This document shows, in pieces, positions 37,794-50,908 of a stretch of DNA of 64,000 nt. A program made the position numbers and the translations under genes. The stretch lies in NCBI GenBank assembly GCA_900239685.1, contig OENT01000616.1, positions 28,131 to 92,130 of the forward strand. Direction: 5' to 3'. How positions within the stretch are numbered: position 1 is the stretch's first letter; each line of letters opens with the position of its first letter. This DNA is from Rotaria macrura. Lineage: Eukaryota; Rotifera; Eurotatoria; Philodinida; Philodinidae. Below the pieces are notes generated by a model. The model had not been told where the DNA came from, made no database searches, and saw only the letters and a list, made by a program, of their open reading frames with translations.

Positions 37794-39731
37794 TTATTCG
37801 CACTTTGCAGCTGTATCCAGTGGGGCATCCCGTTGTTTAGGTTCTTGTGGACGATATTCTCGTGTCCAATCAAATTTCGGTGCGTAATTTCCGTCAGAAC
37901 TATTGCAAGATAAATGAATTGGTGCTACTTCATAGAATTCTTGAAGAATAGCTGTTGTCAATGGTGTCCATCGTATTGATTGATAATTTTCATAAACTGT
38001 TTGATTTGTACTCGTATTAGCATAGTCATATCTAAGATAATGAAATTTAGTTATCTTTTATCTGACTTTAGAATTGTGAAATAATACTTACTCTTTCATT
38101 GTTTCAAAGAATTGATTGAGTGCATCATCTCTTACACTTGTTTTACATAGTTCAAGGTTAGTTCTTGGGTAATAATGCATATAATTGACACACATTTCAT
38201 CACTTATTCCATAACCACCAAATGTCATATTTGTTCGAATATCTGTATTATAAATACACGTATGTAGAATCGTATCACCACGTTCAACTAAAATTGGTTT
38301 AGGTAAAAGACGAATTTCTTGAAAATGAGGACTATAGTGTCGATCCATATTCAAAGTAATTATATTCCCATTGGCTTTTATGATACGAGTAAATGTTTGT
38401 ATACCAGTAAGATGTGTGTGTAATTGCGATGCAAATACTGTAATGCCATTCTTTGGTAAAGTAGCTTGAGTACATTCACGTGTACAATAGCCTGATATAC
38501 GAAATTCATTCGATCGTGGTGGAATTGAATTTTTTGCATTATATTCAAGTCCAACTTCCATTATACCAGCATCGTTATCTCGTCGTTCGGATGTATAATA
38601 TATACGAATACCAGATTGATCAACAATCCCTTTTTTCAAATAAGGATTGTTAAAATGAACTTCAAGTACAAGAAAACGTGATGTTTCAAGTCCACCTATT
38701 AATCCACCAGCTTCATCTGGATAAGTAAAATTTGTTGCACCTAATGCCCATGCACCAATAACTCGACGGCATGGTGTTAAACCCATTGGCTTTTGTTCAC
38801 TTGTACATACGCCATTGAATGATGGTATGTCAGTATTGTATGGAACATCGCAATGAAATAATTCCATGTGATGTACAATGCCATCACTCTGTGGTGATAC
38901 AATACCATCAAAGCGGATTATATGATGAGGTTTTTCCAAAATTTTTTCTGGTAATTCAAAACGCGTACACCAATAAGTTGTTTCAACATTTGGTATTAGA
39001 ACATTTTTATTGAGAAAGTCAAGATGTGGATTTTCATTGGGTATTTGACTGAAACGAATCTAAATATTTTTAAAAGATAAAAAAATGTTTCAGATTTATT
39101 CTATTGAATTTTAATCTTGATAAGTTACTCTTGTTTTTAATAACTGAACACGTTGTAATGTTAAATGCATTTTTTCAACATCCATGATAATTGATTCTTT
39201 TTGTTCAAGTTTTTTAAAATCTTCACGCGTCATGTCACCAGTTAACAAATGTGTTGTACCACTATCGATAATATAATTTCGTTTTCGTTTATCACATGTA
39301 TCAAAGGGTCGAATAATTCGTAAAGAATATTGTTTTTTTCTTTTCTGGCCAATGTTTGCACTGTTCAATAAGCTATAACTTAATTTAACATCATTGTCTG
39401 ACATCGTTAATAAACTATTTTCATCTGTAAAGACATTATAAAGTTTTCCATCACTACTTAATATAATAACATCTAGATTGTTCGTATTTAAATCATGATT
39501 TGAAAATGCAAGAATACCACTACGATCATATACTAGTGTAATATTCCATCGAAAAATAAGTCTTGTCTCATCATTTTGATCATAGTCCCATTCAAGTGTA
39601 CTTTGCAATGGTTCCGACAGACCGACCGAATAGATTAGTTGTTCATTATCGACCAATCGTCCTTGTACTAATTTCCAATGGAAACTCATCATAACGATAA
39701 ACGGTATTACGAGAAATTGCGATCGCAGCAT
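37794..39731 (-). CDS. DOMON/copper type II monooxygenase, DBH/MOXD1-like
   Basis: Three exons (39731-39129, 39059-38092, 38031-37794) join in frame to 602 residues. A signal peptide (~24 residues, IPFIVMMSFHWKLVQG) is followed by a DOMON domain (about 35-165) and the two copper-monooxygenase domains. All expected copper ligands are visible: HHM at 264-266 and EVHF His336 for the H-site, HTH at 415-417 and DEMC Met490 for the M-site. Family role: ascorbate-dependent hydroxylation with O2, as in dopamine or tyramine beta-hydroxylase and MOXD1, in the secretory pathway. Which amine, if any, is used cannot be read. No C-terminal membrane anchor is present, so it is probably soluble in the lumen or secreted. 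The stop codon lies inside AATAAA (37792-37797). The claudin-like gene starts 1.2 kb away in the opposite direction. Confidence 0.93.
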
Positions 39732-40927
39732 TTCTCAATATATGTCAATTGAAAACGCTTTTTGCTGCTATCTATTGAATTGTATAAAAGAAAAAGACTG
39801 TTTCCATTTATGATTGCCTGCAATCATCAGTCGATCAAAGTCCGATGAGATAGAACACGACAATAAATCTCTAGGAACAAACATTAGTTTCCTATTTTCT
39901 TTTGTTTTACTCTACTGTTCGTCATTCCGGATTAAATATAGAGTAGTTGTATCTACTAATCTTTTTGTTTGCATTCAGACACGCACACACATATATTATA
40001 ACTGCTTTGAAAATTAGATAGAAAGAGAATCAATCACCATATTGATCTGTCATTGAAATAGATGTTTTCTTTTTTTGTAATTCTTCTATGAAATTCATAT
40101 ATTTCAGCAAAAATAAAAGAATTTCCAAATGATAATAAACGTTCGAAAGATGATAGAAAAATGTTATGACAAGCTTATTGTATTTCACGTTGGTGTATAT
40201 TTGCACACGGTAAAATGCAGTCATCATTGATTTAAGTGGTTTTGGTTTACTTGAAAACACTTCTGGTGTACACCTTCAATTCTTTTGTATTGCATTTTGC
40301 TCTAAACTGGTCATAGCCTTTCAGGCAAAAAAAGAATTAGTAGGCATGTGCATACGAAAAAGAAAAATCGTATGCCCCATATTTATTGTTGTAATCGAAT
40401 GTAAGACGAGCATAAATCAACTATTATATTGAAGAAGTATTCTTCATTTCAATGAGCTGTATTTGTTTTTGAGGGACTACTTATTTTTAATCGTGTCTCT
40501 ATAAGAAAGACGAATAAAAAGAAGAGAAGAGAAGAAAATTATTCAAGAGAGAAATCAGAAATATGAGTTTTCACAGTACAAAATACCATTTATCAATATA
40601 AGAAAGAAAAATAAGAAGAAGCATCACTTGAGATTTTTTTCTTCGTTTATTTTCAACTTTTAGCCTTTCCATTTGTTAATCATTGCCGGCTTTTTATTTG
40701 TGTATAGACGTAAAAAACATAACAACAGTGAAACCAACGGCACGACATATATAAATAAACGCCTGCATTAGTTGTTTTCGACTCTTCAAACGCCTACTCG
40801 TTATTGACTACTATCAATAACAATAAAAATTGAAAGAATAAACTGATCCATGAAACGATAGAAGAAGAAAAACTTCATACTTTCCATTTTGATTTTGAGT
40901 TTGAGTTTGACGGTTTTTTCTTCAATT
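39732..40927. other. 1.2-kb divergent intergenic region
   Basis: Separates the minus-strand monooxygenase and the plus-strand claudin-like gene, so it must hold both promoters if they are not further split by leader introns. The DNA is AT-rich with a TATATATAAATAAAC stretch near 40747-40761, about 170 bases before the claudin-like ATG, which could act as a TATA element. Confidence 0.4.
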
Positions 40928-43430
40928 ATGATTTACAACGAACGATTAACACCAACCAAGAATTGGCCACCATTAATTCGTCATCCAAGTTATTATGCTG
41001 ATCGAGTGAGTAAAAATTGTTCTTGATATCTTACATTTATTAGTACTTCGGTAAAACTATTGGAAAAAATAGAACAACTGTTCATTTTTTGTTTTCATAT
41101 GAGACGTAAGAGTAATAGGATGAAGCCCAGACATGCAGATGTATGCAAGAAAACATGTTTGACTATAATACAAGTGAGATGCATCTTAAATGTACTTCAT
41201 GAAAGAAGAACGATGTTTGTATGAATTGATTAGAATGCATATTGTTTTCTTCTTATACATGATCGATGATCACTATAAGAAAATCATTATTCCTTATTAT
41301 TTCATTATTGAAATACATCATTCTAGGCATCAATCGATGTAATTTTTAATAATTTATTTTCGACACAGTTTATACTTCATATTCACTAAATAGATTTTCA
41401 TGCTGACAAATTAATCACCAATCTTTTCTTCTTTTCATGTTACTTGCATTAGATGAATGAAATTTTTTGTCAATAGTAGTTTTCATCTCACTTACGTATA
41501 AATTCTTTTTCTTTTTTCTTTTTTCTTTATGATTTAGAAGAAATGAAATTCGTATAAGAAAAAGAGAAGAAAAGATCGCACTTTACCTTTTCAATTTTTT
41601 TTGTTGTGTTATACATTGTCGAGTGAGCGTGATCGAAACGGAAATTAGAAAGTGTGCTTGTGTGTAGGCGCACAAGTATGTTTGCCACAAAGTTTTACAC
41701 CGAATTTCGATGATTTTGAGTTTAACTGCGAGAAGAACATATGTAAAATAAATATACACAGACATACGACGTCGCTCTTTTCTCGATCATGCAACGAAAT
41801 TCACTTACGGCAAGATTTTCATTTTTTTAGAATACATTTTGATTAATTCAAGTTTTTTCTCCTTGTAGCGCTTAAGTTTACTGTGGTTTCTTATTCTAAC
41901 CATTATATCGTTAATTCTAAGTGTCATTGCCTTGATCATTGTTTTTTCCGTTGAACACTCATGGTTTCATGATAACTTTCAAGGCAATATAGTTCGATAT
42001 GGCCTTTGGCGTTTATGTTTTAATTCAAGTACTGTATGTGATAGTTGGTTTTCAACTGATGGATCTAATAGTGTCTTCATTGAACAACGTCTAAATCAAT
42101 CTAAGAGTAAGTGATTAGATATGATATTTTATTATTATTGTTCCTTACCTCTGATATATTTGTTGTCTGTTTATTGTAGGCGGCATTAATGCATGGCAAG
42201 CTCTTGAAATTGTGTTTCTGATTCTAACGACAGCAACATTAATTATTGCTGTAGCTTCTCTTATTTTTTATCGATTTCGAAATAGTTTTCATTATTATTT
42301 GGCTATATTAGCAGTCTTTTCTATTTGGCCAGCAGGTAGTAAAAGTTCAATATTGAATGATATTTTGTTTTTCGTGAGATTGAAAGTTTGGTATTTTTTA
42401 TTCTTTAGCATGTATTGGTGTTTCTGTATTATTCGTCTTCGGCTTTTCAGTGTATAATGTTTCAACATCACCACACGATCTCGACTGGTGCTTCTATGTA
42501 AATCTTGTTGCTGTTATCCTGGTTATTTTGGCTGCTATACTTCTATCGATTTATGATAGACTCTTGGAAAAACCAATTAAGTAAGTTTGATTATTTCGTT
42601 CGTTTTTCTGTATTTCACATACTACAAATTTCCTTTCATTATCATCCTAAAGAAGATATGCAGATGATGATACTGTGATTGAAACATTTACTGAGTTCAC
42701 TGCTTATCCTGCCACATTAAGTCCGTCTTCATTTGTGATTGTCAGACGAGATAAGAATAAACGCAATAAGCCTTATGATTATCCTCAAGTTCTTTATCCA
42801 AATAATTACTTTCCAACAGCAATAGCTAATGGTGGTCCTGCTACGAGCTATGTAACTAATACGAATCACCAATCACTTGCACCATATACATCCATCGTGA
42901 GCACCAAAGAAAGTAATACAAATGATCAACTACAACAACAGCAACAGCCTCCATTATCATCCTATCGTCCATTCGAACGTAATCGTTCTAATCTTATAAT
43001 CTCACCATCTACAACAACAACACAGCCACAGTCATCAGTTACAACGCCAACACCAGTATATCGACCAAGATCACCACCTTATCGTTATCAACAGCGTCCA
43101 TCACCACCGAACGTGCATCGAACTAGTGCAAATTTCGTCAATCAATCGTACAGTTACGCTTCGGAACAACCTACGAATGATTTTGTTTCACGTGATTATT
43201 ATTATCTGACTCGATCGAATCCACCAGAACGTAAATTCGAACAGACACAAGAACCACGTTTATTACATTATTATACAGGGTATGATTATTTTGCCACGAT
43301 CGATCCTCTGGATACGACTTTAACAAGACATCATCCATCAACAATAACAACAGGACCTGGTGCTGCAACAAAATATAGTGGTAATCAATCTTTGCCTTCT
43401 TCAAATGACTATATAAAAAGTATATTCTAA
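40928..43430 (+). CDS. Claudin/PMP22-like four-pass membrane protein with long tail
   Basis: Five exons (40928-41005, 41869-42106, 42180-42335, 42409-42580, 42653-43430) join in frame to 447 residues; intron 1 is 863 nt, the others are 72-73 nt. Four hydrophobic segments are seen: LLWFLILTIISLILSVIALI, then two in exons 3-4, then LVAVILVILAAILLSIY. The first extracellular loop has the claudin-superfamily pattern GLW..C.......C (YGLWRLCFNSSTVC). Family roles include septate/tight-junction barriers and membrane organisation. From about residue 190 a Pro/Gln/Ser/Thr/Tyr-rich cytoplasmic tail of some 255 residues follows, far longer than a usual claudin tail, ending KSIF, which could bind a PDZ domain. 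The last intron has two possible acceptors three bases apart (42653 or 42656), adding or dropping one Arg. Confidence 0.82.
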
Positions 43431-46400
43431 TACTAGTAGAAAAACTTTAAATCTTTATCGTAGAGCATGGGATGAGTCGTATGTAATATGTTTGTATTTA
43501 TCTGTCGGTATATTCATCATTCTTTTGTTTTATATTGTTTCATTCATTGATGTACTTTGGATGCTTGAGGTTATTATGCAGTTCAAAAGTTTTCGTATTA
43601 CGTTCATCTTTTTTTTTCTCTTTTTGCATGAGTACTCGTGCAAAAGACATGTGTTGCTAATGTAGAACTTTAATTGATTGATGATTGGATATGTGTTTCT
43701 TAAGTTTTAGACATATTGATGATTATTAATTGTCTCAAAGAAAATCTTATCTAGATAGAAGATACTTTTATGAAAAGAAAATAAAGAAAAAATTTACTTC
43801 ATTGTATTTTTCGAAAATCAATGATCTTCTTACGCTTCGTATAAATTGCAATTTTATGTTTCTTTACATTAATAAATACACTCGCCAGAAGCTTGATATT
43901 AATTGTTTCTACTATTTCTTTCACTAACAATTGTCATGTGCCCATTGAAATTCAATAATTAGAAATAAATATTTCGAATATTTTTAAAAATCTATTGCAG
44001 TAGATGTGACATAATTCTCTTTTCTTCTGTTTGATATCATTAAAAAAATAGGATTAATCATTCAAAATTGCTTTTTATTAGTCAACAAAAGCAAATTGAT
44101 GATTTGAATGATTGGACACACAGTAATTTCAATAATTCCTCTACTATAAATAATTTCTAGAGCATTCAAATAGGTTCTTCTGCGAATATTTTATGAATGA
44201 AACATTGCATGCAAAGTCTCGCTTCGCTAGAAAACAACCAATCATCAATTGGTAATATTCAAATCGCAATGATCGTGATGATTAACACAAATATACATGA
44301 TCAACAATGTAATCCTGTTATGAATTAAAATATACGAATCCTGTTAAGATGTAATTGATGCTAACGTATTTTTTAAAATCTTTTCGTACACACATTTGTC
44401 TATAAGCATAGTAATTTGAACTAATTTACATGACAATAGTGACCTTAAGAAAAAGAAGACATGTGTTATGATAGATTTTCAAGCCAGAACAACTCATTTA
44501 TCAAACACACAAATACTTTCGTCTATTAACTTTTTTTTTCCATAAAATATATACATGACATCTTATAAATATTAACAAGTCATCAAATTACAGTACATTC
44601 GTCTTCAGTTCTACAAAAAAAAATCTATCAAAGAAGTGTTGAAAATATTTTTTCGCTATGGTATATACGTATACTAAGCTGTCATCAATACGTATTTAAA
44701 CCTGCGTTATAGTAACGTATTAGTCATGCAGTTGTAATTCATAGCTTTGAATCTGCAACCAGCAGATATCAAATCGAAACTTGAAATATTTCTAACTTAA
44801 AATCAGAAGCATGAATGGCAGATTGAATTATTGATACAAAGTATTTCTCGAATAATTTCGCTGTGTTACTTTGTAAATATATTGAAAATATCTAAACTTT
44901 GAGTTGTACTATTATGAAGCTTCATCGATGAGTGAATTAAATCCGAAATTATCCATGAAGAGTAGATATGAACAACAAGTCATGTTATTCTCCTGCACAT
45001 AGGTCAAGTCTCGATTCATTGCGTTAATTCAACACATGTTTTGAATGTCATGACTTCATGCATTATGAATTACCTGAAGGAACAACTTTATATCAGACTT
45101 CTGATTCCCTCATAGAATATGTAAGGTTTCGAGTGACTTACTTAATGTGTTAGTCCTATATTATCGGATTGAAAATCTACTTGGATAACAAACCATGTTA
45201 ATCCGTGGAAAGAGAAATAACATTACAAGAAGTACCATAATCTTCTTTGACGGCATGCTCAATGATATGTGTGGAATCTATGATTTAATGAAAATAAATC
45301 TATCAGAAAGATCATTATAATAATTCAAATGAAAAATTAATTATAACTTTTGCGTAATTCAGTGTAGTTTAAAGTGACGCAGAACAAAACAAAATTTTCG
45401 AAAGATCTGCAATAAATACTTTCGACTTGATATTTTATGTGTCAGTACGTTTAAGAGCGAAAAAATTCTCAACAAACACATGAGAACATGTCTTTCTCGA
45501 AATATTTACCGATCAAATCTTTAGTAGTTTATTCGAATATGGAATACTTCGAGAACGACATATTCACCTTTGCTGATACTGTTTGTTCTTAATAGTTCTC
45601 AAAAGTTTTACAGTCACTAACATTAGACACGTACCGAGTTCGAACCTCATGACATGAGATCATGTCTAGTTTACATGTCACCGCGAAGTTCATAACTCTC
45701 GATTCATAGTCTAATTGTACGCTGAAATTATTTCCTATTTTACTCAATCTCATCCAATCGTATTCTCAGTCATAATGTGAAATCGAATCGTGTGTTAAAG
45801 GTCGATGTGTTCTCTCATAAGAAAATTAGTGATTTTTTGTCTATTACAGATGCAATCAAGGGGGACCAGTATTCTTCTGTATTTCAAAAGTACTGAGAAG
45901 TCCATAAACGTGTAAGAAATATTAAAAAATATAGAGAAGTATTAAAAGTACGCTTTTCCCCTCTGGGATGCAATTCAATTAATTTGCTGTTCTGTTTAAG
46001 TTTTCATCAAAAAAAACTTGTGTGCTTTTGATATTTACTATTGTTTGTAGCTACTCATAATCCGTAAAAGATTTTATTGAGATGTGAAAATTGTTGACAA
46101 TTGATTACGTTTCAATTTTATAGGTGAATGGAATTTTCATGTGAGAACCAAACGTATAAGTGAACTTTATTTAGAATTCAGTTACAAAGAATAGATTACA
46201 ATTTAATTTAACTCATTCATTTGTGACTGGAAGGAATCCCAATAGAAAAATTTGACATACTCTTGATGAAGATTTCATTTCTTAATATCCATAAAGGGAT
46301 TTAACATAATCCGTTTTCAAACATATTCACAAACTTAATATGCTACTATGTCATTGCAAAATATTTTAAAAAGTACGCTAATGTCCTGCTTTGGTATGAT

Positions 46401-46524
46401 CAACATCAGTAAAAATATTTCACTATTTTTTTTTCTTGATGGCCGGAAGAACAACAGATGATAATCTGAAATATTTGTTCATAATACAGTAGAAAGAAAA
46501 AAAGACAGCAAGGAGACGTATAAA
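43431..46524. other. 3.1-kb interval between convergent genes; nothing recognised
   Basis: 3' flank of the claudin-like gene and of the TRPA gene. AT-rich with stops in all frames. A GAGGTTCGAACTCGG word on the minus strand near 45635 resembles a tRNA T-arm but the rest does not fold as a tRNA. Confidence 0.45.
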
Positions 46525-49500
46525 TTAACTGTCAAGCAATGTTCTTTTGATTTCTTCAAAATCCGACTGTAATGACAATGCTAATTTTCTCAATTCGTTA
46601 TGAATACGTGAATTAGCCTTTTCCAAAACATCACGTAATTCATCGGTTTTACGAATTAAACGTATATGATCATTTTCTTCTAATAAAGGTTCACCAGCCC
46701 GATCTATATGATGCCGATAATATCCAACCTCACATGTAACATATTCTCTTGTTGAATGACGTTTTGAATTTCGAGATAATGCCGTATGGCTAGGACTTTG
46801 ATTTGAAGCATTTCCATGTGTAAAAACACTTGTCGACTGCGGTAAATCAATGCGTGGCGTGCGTAATTCTAGTTTCCATAGGTAATACTTCTTTATTCCA
46901 TTCATTTGTATAACATGTCTGTGAAACAGTGCAAAAAATGAATGTCGAGACAATGAAAGTACTATTCGAGAACAAGTTTCACATAAAAGACCGAATTTTG
47001 CTTGTAAACCAAGACATGTTTCAATACGTGCACGTAAGTGTTCACGTTTAGCATTGACACGAAAACGTTTGACATCAGAAACAGCAAGACCAACCTTAAT
47101 AAAAACAAACATCAAATTGTAGTTACGTGCAAAATCTATAATGATATTTATTTGATACCATTATATTCATAATAACAATATTCATTGTAAATACAAATAT
47201 TGAGTAAAGTACCATAGCTGCTTCACTTCCTTGAAGAAATTTACCGTTTGGGAAAAATAAATCATCGAAATCGTACTCTCCCGTGAGCATAGCTAATGTT
47301 TTTGGTATTGAATACAATATCGATGTAAATTGTGGTTTTTTATTTACAAATAACATATGAAATGCAATAATGTATCCAATCCATATGAATACATAGATGA
47401 GGCAAAATTTTAAAAATGTCAAAAAGACACTCACAAATAGAAGACCATATTTACCGATTTTTAATGCATTCATAAATACAAGTAATAATAATGTCCAAAC
47501 AGTAGCTATGCCTAATGCACCAGCTTCCCATTGCCATTTACAACGAAGACCAGTACGTTGTGTACAATGATTAAGATCCATCGCAAATAGTATTGCACCT
47601 ACATACGTATGTAATTCAAGACAATTAACAAAAAAACCACGAAAATATTTTTCACGCTGAGTTATTAATTGTAAAAACTCCTTCAATAATGCTATTGAAG
47701 AACAAAATAATAAGATAAGTCGTAAAATTTCTAAACAAAAATATCCACTTAATGAAAGAATGAATGAAAACGAACAAGTGTTCGAAAACCTACGAAGTAA
47801 ACTATTGCGTAGAAGGGGATTGTCAGGATCTGATTCTAATTGTTGACATAATTTTTTACAAGTAATATTTGAAACATCGTAATAAGAATGAGGTGGCGTC
47901 GGTGAACTGAGGGCAACACCAGTAAATAAGCAGACGAATAATATTTGTGTACACAATATAAGAAAATATAAAAAATTTCCAAATAATTGAAATTTTAAAT
48001 CGACACAAATTTTAACAACGTCGTGATCATATACAGGTGCATGATTAGCTTCGGCAATTAATGATAATGGATGTTGTTTCAACCAGTTTGATGTTGAAAA
48101 TCTTTTCGAACGACCAAACATACAACGATGTGGTGCTGGACGTGCTAGTAAACAATCATCAACGACTGATAAGTCAACACCATCTTCACCAACGAATTGT
48201 TCGAGTAGTAGAGGAACTAATGGAATCATTTCCATCTAATAGAAAACAAAAAACATGTTAACAACATATATCTTCGACATTGAATAAAGAACAAATGAAG
48301 AATTTTAGATGTTTTCTTATCAAAGCTGTTCGATGATATAAATTACTCACAATTTCTAGGAATAATTGCTAGAAAAGATTTCGTATGAAATTTTGAAAAG
48401 AGATATGAATTTTTTAGATCGACAGTTTCACTACAACGTTACTAGTTCATTTTGTTACGATCATGTACACTTTCATTTTTTCGATATAAGTTTCATTCTT
48501 AGTTATTACAACGTACCATAGTTAGCATTCGTTGTAATGGTGTTTGATCGTAGCTTGAACCAGAATAAGCAAAATTGTAATGTTTTAAAAAATTTTTATA
48601 CGATCGATAAAGTTCTCGTTGATCGCCAGGAATTCTAACACTTATAAATGTTCGAACGAAATCCGATTTCTTTAATTCTATTGCATATTCGAGTACATTA
48701 TATGCACGCCCATTAATATCGATCTTTATTCGAATGATAGCTGCGAAACGTCGCATATCAGAGACAAAATAGGATGCAATATCTAATTGATCTTTATCAA
48801 TAGTGGTTTTCAATGAATCGGCATTTATAAAATCGACGATCTCAACATTTCGATGTAACCATTTACTACTTAATATATATTTTATACATTTGAATGAACC
48901 TTTTTCAATAGCTATGACGAATGGTGTTTTACCATTGACATTTTTTTCAATAAGCCGTTGAAGAGCCTTGAAAGTACAAAAAAAAAGACATTAACAAGTA
49001 TTCAATACGATTTATAGATAATCAACGATTGAGATTTCATTGTTTTCTGATTGTGACTTACAGTAATTCGAGCAGTACTTGAACTGAGTCGTTTAAGTAA
49101 TGCAATAGCTCGACTTAAAACAATATCATTGCAATGTTCAGTTGCGTAATGAAAAACACTAGAACCAATAATATCTTTGCATGTTAATGATAATGGATCC
49201 TGTTCCATTAGTAATGTAGCTGTTGATGTCGATCCAGCTTCAATAGCACAAAGTAATGGTGTTTGTCCACGATTATTCAATAAATTACTTGCATGTGATG
49301 TTTCAATTATCAACATTCTCATGATTTCTTCATGTCCAAGTTTAGCAGCTAAATGAAGTAAAGTTTGCCCGTATAATTCACGTGTATCTAAACTTCCATC
49401 TCGTTTTATCAATGGATATTCATTTGTATTTGAAGTCGACTGCATACCAGTTACTTCAATAATTGGTGCAGAAACAAAAACTGGTAGAGTAACTTGTCGT

Positions 49501-49850
49501 TTACCTAGGCTAGCTTGAATTTGAGTGAGATTTTCGTGTACTCGTTTTAATTGTTGTTGTTGTCGTCGATAACGGTCATATCGAGACATACGACTAAAAC
49601 GTCGATCTTCATCATCCCAATCAAATGCATTGTCCACAATCGGCTGAGGTGGACTTATATGTACAGATGTCGTCATTTTTTTAGTGTATCGTTCATTGTC
49701 ATTTGAAAATACGATTTCTTCATGATTGGAAGATGTAGATTCGGACTGTAAAATGTTTTCATCTGAACAGGATCGATGTCTTTTGTTTATCTTCGATGGA
49801 TTATGAGTTCGTGCATGTTTTGGTGGAACGATAAAGATTTGATTTTGCAT
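46525..49850 (-). CDS. TRPA-type ion channel with short ankyrin domain
   Basis: Four exons (49850-49062, 48966-48517, 48235-47159, 47094-46525), all phase 0, give 961 residues. Residues 1-150 are low-complexity and basic. Ankyrin-like repeats follow (YGQTLLHLAAKLGHEEIM, RGQTPLLCAIEAGS, IGSSVFHYATEHCND, NGKTPFVIAIEKGSFKCI), about four to five in all. Six membrane segments lie mostly in exon 3. The pore loop reads SIPKTLAMLTGEYDFDDLFF, close to the MLTGE(F/Y)DFDD pore of invertebrate TRPA channels, and S6 reads MNIVIMNIMVGLAVSD, with the conserved Leu-Ala-Val. The C-terminal 170 residues include a probable coiled coil. Family role: cation entry on heat, irritants or mechanical stimuli. The ankyrin array is much shorter than in TRPA1 (about 16), closer to the painless/pyrexia-like forms. 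An acceptor lies 6 nt before the ATG. Confidence 0.88.
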
Positions 49851-50099
49851 TACAACCTGTCAAATAATAATGATCTATTCATTCGAAAAGGAAATATATT
49901 TGATTAAAGCTAAATGAACTATGATAGATCAAATCATTTATTAGATAATCATCATTCATAAGAATATTTCTTGTTGAAATAGATATTTACTTTGTAACAT
50001 GGCAATCATTTGCCACCATTTGTCTTTCTCGATGCCAATCAAACAGAATCAACAAAAATATAAAAGATTATTTCACTTAGAAAAAATCTGAGCTAGTTA

Positions 50100-50906
50100 A
50101 ACATACGCGGGACTAAAAAAATCTTGGTCCCACTAATGCCTTGTCTAGACTCAATCAGCACCCACTCAAAACAAAGGAACCTTTGTACAGCAGATCTATC
50201 AAGTGAACGAGAATAAATTATGCTGTTTGTATTTTTAATATTTTTCCTCTTCGTTGAACCTGATTCAACTAATTTATGCACCAAAATGTCCCCCCGTTCA
50301 AAATCATTACAAAAAAAAGGGATTGGCTGTTTTATCGTGGAATTCAAAGATGTGAAGTGGGATAAGAAGTTGTGAGAAGTATCAAAGTGGAGAAAAAATG
50401 AAACGTGTATAAACTGAAGCACAGGTTTTATCAGTCTTTTTTTTCTGAAATCTTGTGAAAGAGAAAATCAAAGAAGTTATCTTGTAGGTTTTGCAAATTT
50501 CTATTTTGCATCTATAATTTCAGAGAGACTTCAATTCGATTTGAGAGCGGAGGAACTTTTGTTACTTTTTGCCAAAACTTGAAACAATAAAACGATTCTT
50601 CTATGAATATTTTAAGCCTTTTGATAAAACAAATAAAGCCTGCTCAAACCTGGTCTGTCTAGGGTGATTTTTTTAATTTAAATTGGAAATCAACGTTTAA
50701 TCATTATGATCAGGTCTTTAAGGTTTTACAACAACACTATTTTGTTCAAACGCAAAAACAAAGTCAAATTCGTTGCTCAGTTTTGGTTTGTTTATCATGG
50801 TGTTGATTTTCGCGTCGAATATCTGGACAATAGAAAAGGTCAAATTAAGAGAACCGAAAATATTTCACAGAGACCGGAACTAAATTGTTTTTGGTCCCAC
50901 ACATCC
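50100..50906. mobile_element. Possible mariner-like MITE, 807 bp
   Basis: The left end ATACGCGGGACTAAAAA and the inward-reading right end ATGTGTGGGACCAAAAA differ only by transitions, after one extra base at the left. Both are bounded by TA (50098-50099, 50907-50908). The open frames inside (50093-50422 minus, 50706-50924 plus) are not recognisable transposase. It lies just upstream of the TRPA gene. Confidence 0.45.
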
Positions 50907-50908
50907 TA

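Noticed and set aside
45600..45720. Minus-strand GAGGTTCGAACTCGG, tRNA T-arm look-alike
   Set aside because: No D-arm box or acceptor stem at the required distance.
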